NCBI GenBank assembly: GCA_937958995.1
Contig: CALGAP010000016.1
Span: 62,001 to 126,000 of the forward strand
Direction of reading: 5' to 3'
DNA: 64,000 nucleotides
Source of the DNA: an uncultured Chitinophagaceae bacterium
GTDB lineage: Bacteria; Bacteroidota; Bacteroidia; Chitinophagales; Chitinophagaceae
Shown: piece after piece, positions 43,237 through 51,670 of the stretch
Position numbering within the stretch: position 1 is the stretch's first letter
Layout: each line of letters begins with the position of its first letter
Made by a program: the position numbers and the translations under genes
The notes under the pieces: model-generated
Told to the model about the DNA's origin: nothing
Database searches by the model: none
The model's input: only the letters and a program-made list of their open reading frames with translations

Positions 43237-44100
43237 TCATGCTACTTTTTGACGGCGCATCGATACGGGTGGGATTCCAAATCGCCGGCGAAATACTCGG
43301 CTGAAATGTGAAGCGCTCTCAAAGCCGGCTTCAAAGGCAGTTTCAGAAACGGTCTTATCAGTATGCGTTAACAGGTGGTAGGCGTGATCAAGTCTCCGCT
43401 CAATCAGCCATTTGCCGGGCGTGGTTTTGTATATGCGCATGAAATCTCTCTTGAATGCCGAGAGACTGCGCATGGCCAGTCGCGCAAAGTCTTCCAGTTT
43501 CAGGTTGAAACAGTAATTATCCTCCATCACGCGTTGCAGCGATACGCTCTGCGGTTCATTGATCATGGTACCAAAACAACTCAGCAAATCGCCGTTGGCG
43601 GGATTGTCGGCAATGGTGAGAATCAACTCGCGAAATTTCAGATCAAGTAACGACTGATCGGGCTGGCGGTTGGCCTCGAAATAAGGTATCATGCCGTGGA
43701 AAAAACTCTCGAGTGGTGCATTGGTATGAACGCGGATGACCGGGTCAAATCTTTTTTGCGAGTGATGAATGGGTGCGCGCCGCGACTTGAGCACGTCAAT
43801 GATAAATTCATCGGGCATGAAGAAGAGGATGAAACAAACTTCTGTATCGAAGTTTTGTTCCACTATGGAGGCGCCGCTGCGCACGAAGGCGCAACTGCCT
43901 TTGCTCAGATCGTACGATCCGTGAGCGGTGTGCCAGATCTTACGGCCCTCAACAACATAGAGAATATAGTTGTGATGGCTCCAGAGATCGGTGAACTTTG
44001 ATTTCAGCGGACAGGTGAAGTAAGTGACCATCTGCTCGCCGCAACTGAGCTTACGCTGCACGGATGAGTCGCGAAGAATCTCCGTATAAAGGTTGTACAT
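43237..44100 (-). CDS. AraC-family transcriptional regulator
   Basis: A 287-residue regulator from ATG 44100 (MYNLYTEIL); an upstream in-frame start would run into the promoter. The N-terminal half (about 1-165) is a cupin-like sensing domain, and the C-terminal hundred residues contain two helix-turn-helix motifs, LKLEDFARLAMRSLSAFKRDF and VSETAFEAGFESASHFSRVF, ending in FRRRFGIPP. It is one of two unrelated AraC proteins in the window. Ligand and targets are unknown. Confidence 0.93.
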   Translation of the reverse strand: MYNLYTEILRDSSVQRKLSCGEQMVTYFTCPLKSKFTDLWSHHNYILYVVEGRKIWHTAHGSYDLSKGSCAFVRSGASIVEQNFDTEVCFILFFMPDEFIIDVLKSRRAPIHHSQKRFDPVIRVHTNAPLESFFHGMIPYFEANRQPDQSLLDLKFRELILTIADNPANGDLLSCFGTMINEPQSVSLQRVMEDNYCFNLKLEDFARLAMRSLSAFKRDFMRIYKTTPGKWLIERRLDHAYHLLTHTDKTVSETAFEAGFESASHFSRVFRRRFGIPPVSMRRQKVA

Positions 44101-44116
44101 GGCTATAATGTTGCTC

Positions 44117-44145
44117 CAAAAGTAGCGAGTGCTACAGGGACACAA
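44117..44145 (-). promoter_or_regulatory. Promoter of AraC-family gene
   Basis: On the minus strand TACTTTTG (44124-44117) with TTG at 44145-44143 and about 18 bases between them, 17 bases before ATG 44100. Confidence 0.55.
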
Positions 44146-44173
44146 TTCCCGTAAATGCGGTATTTTACAAAAA

Positions 44174-44197
44174 GGCCCTCCTTAGAAAAGGAAGGCC
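44174..44197 (-). terminator. Terminator after the haloperoxidase/PAP2 gene
   Basis: GGCC and TCCTT (44174-44183) pair with AAGGA and GGCC (44188-44197) with one mismatch around AGAA; the minus strand continues with TTTTTG. It lies 41 bases after the stop at 44238. Confidence 0.75.
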
Positions 44198-44237
44198 GTC
44201 CATCACAAAAATTACGCACAGAGGTACCAGGCCGAAA

Positions 44238-45587
44238 TCAATAACCTGCTACGTTACAACGATCAAGAATATTTGAAGCCACTTTCTTTCCCTGTTGCAG
44301 GCCTTTGTCGATCGAGAATTGGTAGTGAATACCAGCGTATAATCTCGACTGACCAGCCTCAGTGGCTATGGCGCTGTAAGTAGGGAATGTCCGCGGCGCA
44401 TAGCCGAGATAATCGTAAGTATGATCGGTGAAAGCCTGGTTTTTCCCAAACAACCCCTCCAGCACCTGCGCCACCGCCATGGATAACGATGAGTGTGCCG
44501 ACGGATACTCCGGGTGGGCGGGTGTACCAATAATGGGGTTGAAATCTGTCTGTCCCATCACTTCATGAACATATGTTATGGGACGCACCAGGTTGTATTG
44601 ATATTTCACCTTCATCACTGCAATAGCAGCATCATTGATGGCAGCGCCGGTCAACGCGTAGGCTACAGCGGCCTTTGCCAACGACACATTTTTCTTCTCC
44701 AGTATCTGCACCAGTATATTCACCCAGTGACCCGGTGTAGTAGCGCCCGGCACATCGCGCCAGAAAAATGCCATGGCTCTCTGTTCAATGGTAGGCGCCT
44801 TGGCCGCATCGTACAGGTGTTTCACCATATTGTGAAATGCGGAGCCGGGTTGAGTGGAATACGCAGGTGGCGCGGGCAGACCGGTGCCATTGTTGCTACC
44901 CTTAACCACAGTGCGGTTCAATCCCCAGTAAGGAGTAGCGGCTGTTTGTCCCTCAGCAGTTGGTTTCCACAAACCATCTCCAACAGGAGGAACATAAGGA
45001 GGATAAACAGTTTTGGAACCATCTGTCTCCGACCAGGCAAAAACCGCCGCAGCTAACGCCTTACCAAACTCTCTTGAGTTACTAAGTACAGTGGCCGATG
45101 CTTTGGAGGCAAACTGGTTGTTGAATGCATTCTCCAATGAATCGATGGCTTGCTTGTCTTCTGCGCTGGCATTGGGAAAAAATGCGCGGTTGATAGCAGC
45201 CAGCGCGGCATTGGCATTAGCGGGCCAGTAAAACTTTTTGTTACCAGCCTGCGGCAAACCAGTCAGGCCATTCCACTCGCTTTTCAGTTGCGCATAACCG
45301 GGCATACCAGGAGCGATCGATTCCCAGGCGGCAACGCCGCTGTACGCATAGTGTCTGCCAAATGCATGGTTGGGCACGCCGGTTGCGTTCTTCATGAGGC
45401 GCACCTGCAGCGCGGCCCATTTCCTGATTACTTCAGAAGAGTAAGAGTTTGGCTTGTCGCCCTTGCCGGGCTGATGATTAAAGATATCATCGAACTTGTG
45501 ACATGAACTTAATCCCAGGATAAGGATAAGTGTTACAAAGTAAACAGACATAGTCTTTCCGCTTACTTTGGTAAGTGTTGCTTTCAT
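44238..45587 (-). CDS. Vanadium-dependent haloperoxidase / PAP2-superfamily lipoprotein
   Basis: Exported enzyme of the acid-phosphatase/haloperoxidase fold, 449 residues. A lipoprotein signal ends LGLSSC near residue 29. The C-terminal third holds the fold signature: EYPSAHSSLSMAVAQVLEG and SRLYAGIHYQFSIDKG (His and Arg ligands of the oxyanion site). An upstream helical domain contains AMAFFWRDVPG. The long N-terminal helical part is typical of Bacteroidota vanadium-haloperoxidase-like proteins rather than small PAP2 phosphatases. Whether it binds vanadate or hydrolyses phosphate esters cannot be told. Confidence 0.88.
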   Translation of the reverse strand: MKATLTKVSGKTMSVYFVTLILILGLSSCHKFDDIFNHQPGKGDKPNSYSSEVIRKWAALQVRLMKNATGVPNHAFGRHYAYSGVAAWESIAPGMPGYAQLKSEWNGLTGLPQAGNKKFYWPANANAALAAINRAFFPNASAEDKQAIDSLENAFNNQFASKASATVLSNSREFGKALAAAVFAWSETDGSKTVYPPYVPPVGDGLWKPTAEGQTAATPYWGLNRTVVKGSNNGTGLPAPPAYSTQPGSAFHNMVKHLYDAAKAPTIEQRAMAFFWRDVPGATTPGHWVNILVQILEKKNVSLAKAAVAYALTGAAINDAAIAVMKVKYQYNLVRPITYVHEVMGQTDFNPIIGTPAHPEYPSAHSSLSMAVAQVLEGLFGKNQAFTDHTYDYLGYAPRTFPTYSAIATEAGQSRLYAGIHYQFSIDKGLQQGKKVASNILDRCNVAGY

Positions 45588-45597
45588 GATTACCGTT

Positions 45598-45744
45598 TTA
45601 ATGTGTATGTGAAAAAATAATTAGCGAACTTTGGCCATTTCCCCTCCAGAAACCTTCGGCCCTGAATGTGGGCGAATCTCTTTTACACGCGACGAGCAGA
45701 ATGAATAAGGCTATACAAATAATGGCCGTAATACTTCGTGACAT
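45598..45744 (-). CDS. Very small lipoprotein (48 aa), probable
   Basis: From ATG 45744 the peptide MSRSITAIICIALFILLVAC gives a textbook lipoprotein signal with Cys20, followed by KRDSPTFRAEGFWRGNG and a short end. It lies only 10 bases upstream of the haloperoxidase gene on the same strand and may be its leader cistron. Length and lack of homology leave real doubt. The longer frame to 45795 adds residues unlike a signal. Confidence 0.45.
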   Translation of the reverse strand: MSRSITAIICIALFILLVACKRDSPTFRAEGFWRGNGQSSLIIFSHTH

Positions 45745-45930
45745 TTTGGTTTTGTTTTTCTGTGACTGTAAATGACGGGCACAAAATTGAAACAAAACAT
45801 AAAACGAGGCTTGCTTTTGCGGTTCATCAATTTGCTATAAAAGCTCAAGTTGCCTCCCGTAAACAGGGGATTAGTTGAAGCAATATTGAAGCATGGAGAC
45901 TTGAAGGAGATTCGCCGTTTGGTGTGCGTA

Positions 45931-46752
45931 TCAGTCCTCTTCGGCGGGATTAACGATATATTCTGATCGTTGATCGAGGAATTTTCGTGGGCTGATGCCT
46001 GTTATCAATTTAAACTCACGGATAAAATGCGATTGATCTGCAAAACCGATTTCGTAAGTGAGATCAGTAAGATTGATCATGGCCGACTGCATATATTTCT
46101 GGATAGCATTCATTCTTACCAGGCGGGTATATTCTTTAGCGGTGATACCAAATTTTTCCTTAAAGCCGCGCTGCAACTGCCGCAGACTTACGGGTAATTG
46201 TTTAAGCACAGATTCCAAAGGTTCGGTGCCATTGTTGCGGCGAATGATTACAGGGGCCAGTCGCAGGTAGTCTTCCCTGGCGCTGCGTCGCGACTGCATT
46301 TTCAGCAAATAGTTTTCGGTCAGCTCCACTTGTGCACGGGCATCCTTAAGATCGCGGAGCCGGCAGCAATATTCGCTGAATTCCTGGCCAAGCACATCGC
46401 GGCAGTCCTCAAAACTATGGGTAAAATGTGATGGAGAAACGCCAAAGGCTGCGTAGAAACCTTCGGGAAAAAAACGAATGCCAAAAACACGCACCAGTTT
46501 ATCGAAACGCACGTTGTAGGCGGAAGTGCGAAGACCGATAAACATAGACTCGGGCGTTTTACCCCATTCGTTATCTTTTACCAGCTCGCACTGTTCTCGG
46601 GTGAGGTGAATGATGAGTTCAATACATCCATTTGGCACCACGGTTTGCACAAACTGATTTTCAGAATACAGGTTGAAATCTCCGGTCCAATACGATTGCA
46701 CCAGGCTGCGCAGCGGCAATGAAGGCCTGTATTCTGAAAGCCTGGGATTCAC
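45931..46752 (-). CDS. AraC-family transcriptional regulator with N-terminal DUF6597-like domain
   Basis: A 273-residue regulator. The N-terminal domain shows YRPSLPLRSLVQSYWTGDFN and VVPNGCIELIIHL, a pattern I associate with DUF6597. C-terminal helices include VSLRQLQRGFKEKFGITAKEY and LTYEIGFADQSHFIREF, followed by TGISPRKF. It starts with GTG at 46752, overlapping the stop of the cupin gene as GTGA, so expression is coupled to the cupin. Ligand unknown. Confidence 0.9.
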   Translation of the reverse strand: MNPRLSEYRPSLPLRSLVQSYWTGDFNLYSENQFVQTVVPNGCIELIIHLTREQCELVKDNEWGKTPESMFIGLRTSAYNVRFDKLVRVFGIRFFPEGFYAAFGVSPSHFTHSFEDCRDVLGQEFSEYCCRLRDLKDARAQVELTENYLLKMQSRRSAREDYLRLAPVIIRRNNGTEPLESVLKQLPVSLRQLQRGFKEKFGITAKEYTRLVRMNAIQKYMQSAMINLTDLTYEIGFADQSHFIREFKLITGISPRKFLDQRSEYIVNPAEED

Positions 46753-47186
46753 GACGGTTTTACATTACTGAACAATAGAGCCGTGTCCACCACATTAGTT
46801 TCCAGCGGCAACATGGCTTTTTCAAATGTAGCAACAATATTATTGGCACCGCCAAATACGCCCAATACTTTTAAGGTTTTACTGCCGGTATTTTTTATGT
46901 CGTGGGGCACCATGCGCGGCACCAGCACTATGGAGTTTTTTGAGGCGCTTATTCTTTCTTCGCCCACAAGCGCCTCAGCGTCACCTTCTAATATGATCAG
47001 CAGTTCTTCTGCGCTATCGGTATGGCGGCCAAGGTGACGACCGGGCAACAGCTCAAAATACACGGAAGCAAGGTCTTTCGAACCATGAAAACCAACCAGG
47101 GGAAAGGTGGCCCTGCAGTGTTGATGAATATCATCTTTGCCGATGAACTCATTCAGTTCCAGTTCGTTTAAATTGATACTTGTCAT
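46749..47186 (-). CDS. Cupin-domain protein
   Basis: A 145-residue single-domain cupin. The metal-site motifs are GRHLGRHTDSAEELLIILEG (motif 1: His, His, Glu) and VLVPRMVPHDIKNTG (motif 2: His). It probably binds a metal and a small molecule. It forms a two-gene operon with the AraC regulator after it, which suggests the two respond to or act on the same compound. Confidence 0.85.
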   Translation of the reverse strand: MTSINLNELELNEFIGKDDIHQHCRATFPLVGFHGSKDLASVYFELLPGRHLGRHTDSAEELLIILEGDAEALVGEERISASKNSIVLVPRMVPHDIKNTGSKTLKVLGVFGGANNIVATFEKAMLPLETNVVDTALLFSNVKPS

Positions 47187-47207
47187 AATAAAAAGTTTTT
47201 ACAGGCA

Positions 47208-47215
47208 CAAAAATA
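47208..47215 (-). promoter_or_regulatory. Promoter -7 box of cupin-AraC operon
   Basis: TATTTTTG on the minus strand is an exact TAnnTTTG match, 22 bases before ATG 47186. A TTT at the -33 distance is only a partial match. Confidence 0.5.
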
Positions 47216-47297
47216 TCCTGGCCACCCACCGGAAAATTGAAAAAAAACGACAAGTTTCCGTTGACGACAGCCAGGATAAATACAAGACAAGTATTAA

Positions 47298-48731
47298 TCA
47301 GACTTTGGATAATTTCCATTTGCCCTTGGTGAAAAGCCAAAGCGTGAAAAGTCCGACGGAGGTTTCAGAAATGAATACAGCCCAAAACACACCGTTGTAA
47401 CCACCTTCGAAATAAATGCCGAGGAAATAGGCCAGTGGAATCTGCAGGAACCAGAAAAATCCTATGTTGATCCACGTGGGAGTTCTGGTATCGCCGGCCC
47501 CGTTGAATGCTTGTACAGAAACCATCCACCAGCCATATACAAAGAACGAATATGAAATAATACGAAGCCAGGTGCTGCCTACTTTTATATCATAAGCATT
47601 GCTGCTAAATAATCCTACAAGCCATTCGTTGGCGAAATAAAAAATTACGGATATTCCTATCATGTAGTACATGGCATAAAAACCGATCTTCCAAACAGCT
47701 GATTCTGCACGGTCCGGCTGGCCAGAGCCGAGGTATTGCCCTACCAGCGCCGCCGCAGCGTTCGACAATCCCATCACCGGCATCATGGTAAACATCATAA
47801 TGCGCATGGCGATAGTGGCGCCAGCTACGGCTTTTACGCCTTCCAATATTCCGAGTATGAAAAACCAACTCGCCATGGCTACAATCATTTGTCCTACGCC
47901 CCCCAACGATGTCTTCACAATATTGCCCAGCAATTTCCAGTTCACCTTCACGTCTTCCATAGCCACGCGAATATGTTTGCCTACTCTAAACAACATCCAC
48001 AACTGCATCAGTACACCTACCCCGCGTCCTACCGCAGTTGCGATGGCCGCACCTTTTATACCTAATGCGGGAAAGGGACCTGGACCTGTAATCAGCAACC
48101 AGTCGAGCACGATATTAATAATATTCGCTACCCACAGCACGCGCATTGCGATGGCCGCATCGCCCGCGCCGCGGAAAATGGCATTGATCACGAAAAGAAA
48201 CATAATCACCATATTACTGCCGAGCATCACCTGGGTATAGGTATATCCCTCGGCGACTACTTGTCCCTTTGCACCCATCAAAATGAGCAATTCTTTCGGG
48301 AAAATAATGCCTGCAAAAGCAAATGGCACGGATATCAGAAAGGCGAGTATAATTGACTGCACTGCCGACACAGACGCTTCTTTTTTATTGCCCTCACCAA
48401 TACGTCGAGCCACCACCGCAGTAACCGCCATCGACACACCCATGCCAACTGAATACAGCACGAAGAGATATGCTTCCGTCAACCCAACTGTCTCCTGCGC
48501 CCAGGAGCCGACTTTGCCGACAAAATAGATGTCCACCACGGCAAACAATGCTTCACCCAGCAATTCGATAATCATCGGTACTGCCAGTAAAAAGATGGCG
48601 CGCTTCAGGTTGATCTTGGTGTAATCTGCGGAAGTGCCACGTATCGCATCTTTCACTGCTTTCCACAATGGTTCTTTGGCCAGTTTTTCTGTGCAATCTG
48701 CCGAGCCAGTACTTATCATTTCTCCGTGCAT
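47298..48731 (-). CDS. MATE-family multidrug/toxin exporter
   Basis: Inner-membrane sodium- or proton-coupled exporter of 477 residues with 12 hydrophobic helices after a cytoplasmic N-tail of about 40. Repeat signatures of MatE domains are present: AVVDIYFVGKVGSWAQ in the first half, IFRGAGDAAIAM near 190, and in the second half AAAALVGQYLGSGQPDRAE and FNGAGDTRTPTW. The start is 48731 or ATG 48719 four codons later. Substrate unknown. No regulator adjacent. Confidence 0.94.
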   Translation of the reverse strand: MHGEMISTGSADCTEKLAKEPLWKAVKDAIRGTSADYTKINLKRAIFLLAVPMIIELLGEALFAVVDIYFVGKVGSWAQETVGLTEAYLFVLYSVGMGVSMAVTAVVARRIGEGNKKEASVSAVQSIILAFLISVPFAFAGIIFPKELLILMGAKGQVVAEGYTYTQVMLGSNMVIMFLFVINAIFRGAGDAAIAMRVLWVANIINIVLDWLLITGPGPFPALGIKGAAIATAVGRGVGVLMQLWMLFRVGKHIRVAMEDVKVNWKLLGNIVKTSLGGVGQMIVAMASWFFILGILEGVKAVAGATIAMRIMMFTMMPVMGLSNAAAALVGQYLGSGQPDRAESAVWKIGFYAMYYMIGISVIFYFANEWLVGLFSSNAYDIKVGSTWLRIISYSFFVYGWWMVSVQAFNGAGDTRTPTWINIGFFWFLQIPLAYFLGIYFEGGYNGVFWAVFISETSVGLFTLWLFTKGKWKLSKV

Positions 48732-49051
48732 AGGTGATGAGTTTTAATACAGACAAAAATATTGCAGCAAAAACGAGTGATGCGGGTGCGAACGAGACAA
48801 ATTGGGAGTTGTTTGCGACATCTTTTGGTTGTGCCGGCCCCATGACTTCTATTCATTTATTTATTGTCACCCGCCCGGGGCAAATCGCGTCATCTACCTG
48901 GTTATCAGCGTGCTAGAACAAGCGGGCTGTTCCCGGTAGTTCAAAACTTATCATGTTTCATCCCTATTGACTTTGCGGCTATTTGCGGCTTTCATTTTTT
49001 GACTAATTCCCTTCAATTAAATAGCTTCCGCATTAAAACCATCATCAGCCA
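48732..49051. other. Intergenic region between MATE and serine hydrolase genes
   Basis: About 320 bases between divergent genes. On the minus strand TATTTTTG (48761-48754) is an exact -7 match for the MATE gene. On the plus side TGACTTTG near 48970 is one mismatch from a -7 box for the hydrolase. No other gene or strong repeat is visible. Confidence 0.4.
48754..48761 (-). promoter_or_regulatory. Promoter -7 box of MATE gene
   Basis: TATTTTTG on the minus strand matches TAnnTTTG exactly, 35 bases before ATG 48719. Confidence 0.45.
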
Positions 49052-50170
49052 ATGATTCGGAATATTCTCATAGCATTACTACTCATCACCTCGAGTCACA
49101 ATTTCGCCCAGGTTGAAAAAGCCGAAGCCTGCATCAATGAATTGATTCAGAACTCAAAAGTGGCAGGCGTGTCGGTGGCTGTTGTTAAAAATAACAAGAT
49201 CATTTATACAAAATCATTTGGTCTTAAAAATATTGAAACGAATACTCCGCTTACAGATGATTGTGTTTTTCGCATAGCATCGATTTCAAAATCATTCACT
49301 GCCACTTCTCTTATGCAGTTGGTGGAAGCAAAAAAATTATCACTGAACGATGATGTTAGTAAACTGGTTGGCTTTCCCGTTCGCAATCCGAAATTTCCTG
49401 ATAAGGTGATTACGCTGAAGATGCTGCTCTCGCATCAATCGAGCATCAACGATAGTGAAGGATATTTTACGCTGGATGTGATCAATCCCGATAAAAACCC
49501 CAACTGGCAAAAATGTTATAATGATTATGAGCCGGGAACGAAATACCACTACTGCAACCTGAACTTTAATATGGCGGGAACTATACTGGAAAAATATTCA
49601 GGAGAAAGGTTCGACCTGTATGTAAAACGCCACGTACTGGATCCGCTGGGGTTGTATGGAGGATATAATAATGACTCTCTCGATCACTCACGCTTTGCCA
49701 CTATATATGAGTATGATAATGATTCGGCCAAATTCATTCCCCAGCCCGCCGCCTATGCCAGTCGCGCAAAGGAAATCGCCAACTACACCATGGGCTATAC
49801 CACGCCGATATTTTCACCCACCGGCGGCATGAAGATCAGCGCGCCCGACCTGGCGAAGTATATGATGATGCACATGAACTATGGCAAGCTGAATGGCAAA
49901 AGAATCATTAAGAAAAAAAGCGCGAAGCTGATGCAAACACCGGTCGACAGCAGCCACTATGGACTTGCCATTTCAACCACCAGCAAGATCATTGAAGGCA
50001 AAGAACTGAAAGGACATACCGGTTCAGCTTACGGCTTGTACAGTCATATGTTTTTTCACCCCAAAGAAAAATTCGGCTTTGTGGTAATCACGAATGGATT
50101 TGCTCCTGATGGTCCTGCAGGACTACAGGCTATTATTCGTTGCCTTTACGATGGATTGATTAAGAACTAA
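49052..50170 (+). CDS. Serine hydrolase, class C beta-lactamase fold
   Basis: Exported 372-residue hydrolase with a signal (MIRNILIALLLITSSHNFAQ). The active-site SxxK is in RIASISKSFTATSLMQL near residue 74, and the second-site Tyr motif is in YHYCNLNFNMAG (YCN in place of YxN). The third motif is HTGS (GHTGSAYGL) near 330. Family members act as DD-peptidases, esterases or beta-lactamases; the exact activity is not readable. Monocistronic. Confidence 0.9.
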   Translation: MIRNILIALLLITSSHNFAQVEKAEACINELIQNSKVAGVSVAVVKNNKIIYTKSFGLKNIETNTPLTDDCVFRIASISKSFTATSLMQLVEAKKLSLNDDVSKLVGFPVRNPKFPDKVITLKMLLSHQSSINDSEGYFTLDVINPDKNPNWQKCYNDYEPGTKYHYCNLNFNMAGTILEKYSGERFDLYVKRHVLDPLGLYGGYNNDSLDHSRFATIYEYDNDSAKFIPQPAAYASRAKEIANYTMGYTTPIFSPTGGMKISAPDLAKYMMMHMNYGKLNGKRIIKKKSAKLMQTPVDSSHYGLAISTTSKIIEGKELKGHTGSAYGLYSHMFFHPKEKFGFVVITNGFAPDGPAGLQAIIRCLYDGLIKN

Positions 50171-50310
50171 GTTGTCTCGCCACACCAACCCGAAACCTTT
50201 ATTCCGTATCCATATACAACACATTCCATCTGTGTCCGTCGGGGAGATCGGTCACGAATTATCACATAAAGAAAACAATTAATCTCCACATTTAGCAACG
50301 CCAAACAAAA

Positions 50311-50332
50311 AGGCCACTCCGTCGAGTGGCCT
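50311..50332 (-). terminator. Terminator after the 118-residue membrane protein gene
   Basis: AGGCCACTC (50311-50319) pairs perfectly with GAGTGGCCT (50324-50332) around CGTC; the minus strand continues TTTTTGTTT. It is 78 bases after the stop at 50411 and probably closes the leftward group starting at 52957. Confidence 0.82.
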
Positions 50333-50410
50333 GATCCTGCTTGCCATTTTTGCAGTGAGGGGGTTTTTTAGGGTCTGTTGTATAGTTCGGGGTGTGAATT
50401 AAAAGCCTAC

Positions 50411-50767
50411 TTAATATACGTTGCCGGCACTCAATCCCTGGGTTAAACTGTATATGATAATCAGCACGTCTATAATCACGCTCAGGAAAAACAGTGGCAG
50501 GGTAACTTTAGTGGGCTGCGCTGCCAGGTTCGGGATGACGGTGGCGGCCATGGCGGCAATCACTACGTACACCAGGAATAAGTTGAGACCGGAAAATGCA
50601 ACGGCCATAAAAGTGATCGGGGTCAACACACAACCATGAACGGTGAGCGCGATGCCCAACCAGATCAACCTGTTTTTTTCCTGGTCTTTACACCAGGTGA
50701 AAAAACGCTTTATCAACGATTCGTGTTTAAATTCAGCCTGGCTTGAGTTGAAAAAGGTAGTTTCCAT
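50411..50767 (-). CDS. Small polytopic membrane protein (118 aa)
   Basis: I start at ATG 50767 (METTFFNSSQ), since the extension to 50884 overlaps the preceding gene. A charged N-terminus of about 30 residues is followed by three or four helices (about 35-55, 58-78, 92-112). No family recognised. It is the last gene of a leftward series with the GDPD-like gene (97-base gap). Confidence 0.65.
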   Translation of the reverse strand: METTFFNSSQAEFKHESLIKRFFTWCKDQEKNRLIWLGIALTVHGCVLTPITFMAVAFSGLNLFLVYVVIAAMAATVIPNLAAQPTKVTLPLFFLSVIIDVLIIIYSLTQGLSAGNVY

Positions 50768-50864
50768 GTGATCTCTTTTTTGATAGAACAAATTTCCACC
50801 AGGGAAACTACCCGGGGTATGACCATGGTAAGATAAGCACATGATCTTCGTCAGTCGGTGGGAA

Positions 50865-51638
50865 CTACTTGCCGGCAGCGGCAAGATGACGGCTGAGACC
50901 TTCTATATTATCAGTATTGATATAATCTACGCCCAGCTCCATAAACAGTTTCCAGCTTTCGGGCGTGTCGGGGGCGTTCCAGAAACGGATTTTCTTTTTG
51001 AGTTTATGTGCTTTGTTAATCCATTGCTTCAACTTCTGTTTATCTGCGGCGGGGATTTCGCCAACGCCGCGCCACGATGAGTACCGCGCAAAATTGTCGC
51101 TTAGCATTTCGATTTTCTTTAATGCCTGTCGACTGTATTTTTTCTGCAACTCGCCGTCGAAGCGTATCCAGGATGGATATGTAAAAAATTGTTCGGGTGC
51201 AGGACGACTGCCGCTGATTACAATTTTTATGGAAGATGCATTGATGAGTGAGGGGTAGCGTTTTAGTTTCTCCACCAGGTTATTCAGCGTAGTGATGGCA
51301 TCCGACTTTATGTCAATCATAAACTGCAGCGACCGGTTCTTGTCGGGGTAAATATATCCGCCATTTTTTTCCAGTTGCAACAACAATGGACCGATATACA
51401 AGGAATCGAGGGTCCAGTGTCGCGCCAGCTGCGCACTGTCGTGCGCCACGATCAGCCTGCCATTTTTCAAAAAAATATCTGCTTCAATAGAGCCAAAGCC
51501 CTGGTACCAGGCTTTGTGAAACGGAACCGGTTGCTGATAATCATTGTGTGAATGCGCGTTGGCCGTGGTATACACTTTCGGCTGCCCCGCGCATTGCACA
51601 CATATGAAAAGTATAAAAAAGAAAAAGTTTGTTTTCAT
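50865..51638 (-). CDS. Exported GDPD/PI-PLC-like phosphodiesterase
   Basis: A 257-residue TIM-barrel protein with a signal ending CVQCAGQ. The first catalytic motif is HSHNDYQQPVPF and the second is GSIEADIFLKNGRLIVAHD, the His/Glu/Asp set of glycerophosphodiester phosphodiesterases. LQFMIDIKSDA supplies the third acidic residue. These enzymes cleave phosphodiesters of deacylated lipids. It is 32 bases after a serine hydrolase gene on the same strand, probably one operon. Confidence 0.85.
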   Translation of the reverse strand: MKTNFFFFILFICVQCAGQPKVYTTANAHSHNDYQQPVPFHKAWYQGFGSIEADIFLKNGRLIVAHDSAQLARHWTLDSLYIGPLLLQLEKNGGYIYPDKNRSLQFMIDIKSDAITTLNNLVEKLKRYPSLINASSIKIVISGSRPAPEQFFTYPSWIRFDGELQKKYSRQALKKIEMLSDNFARYSSWRGVGEIPAADKQKLKQWINKAHKLKKKIRFWNAPDTPESWKLFMELGVDYINTDNIEGLSRHLAAAGK

Positions 51639-51670
51639 AAAACTGGTTTCAATATTGCACCGCCGTTCTC

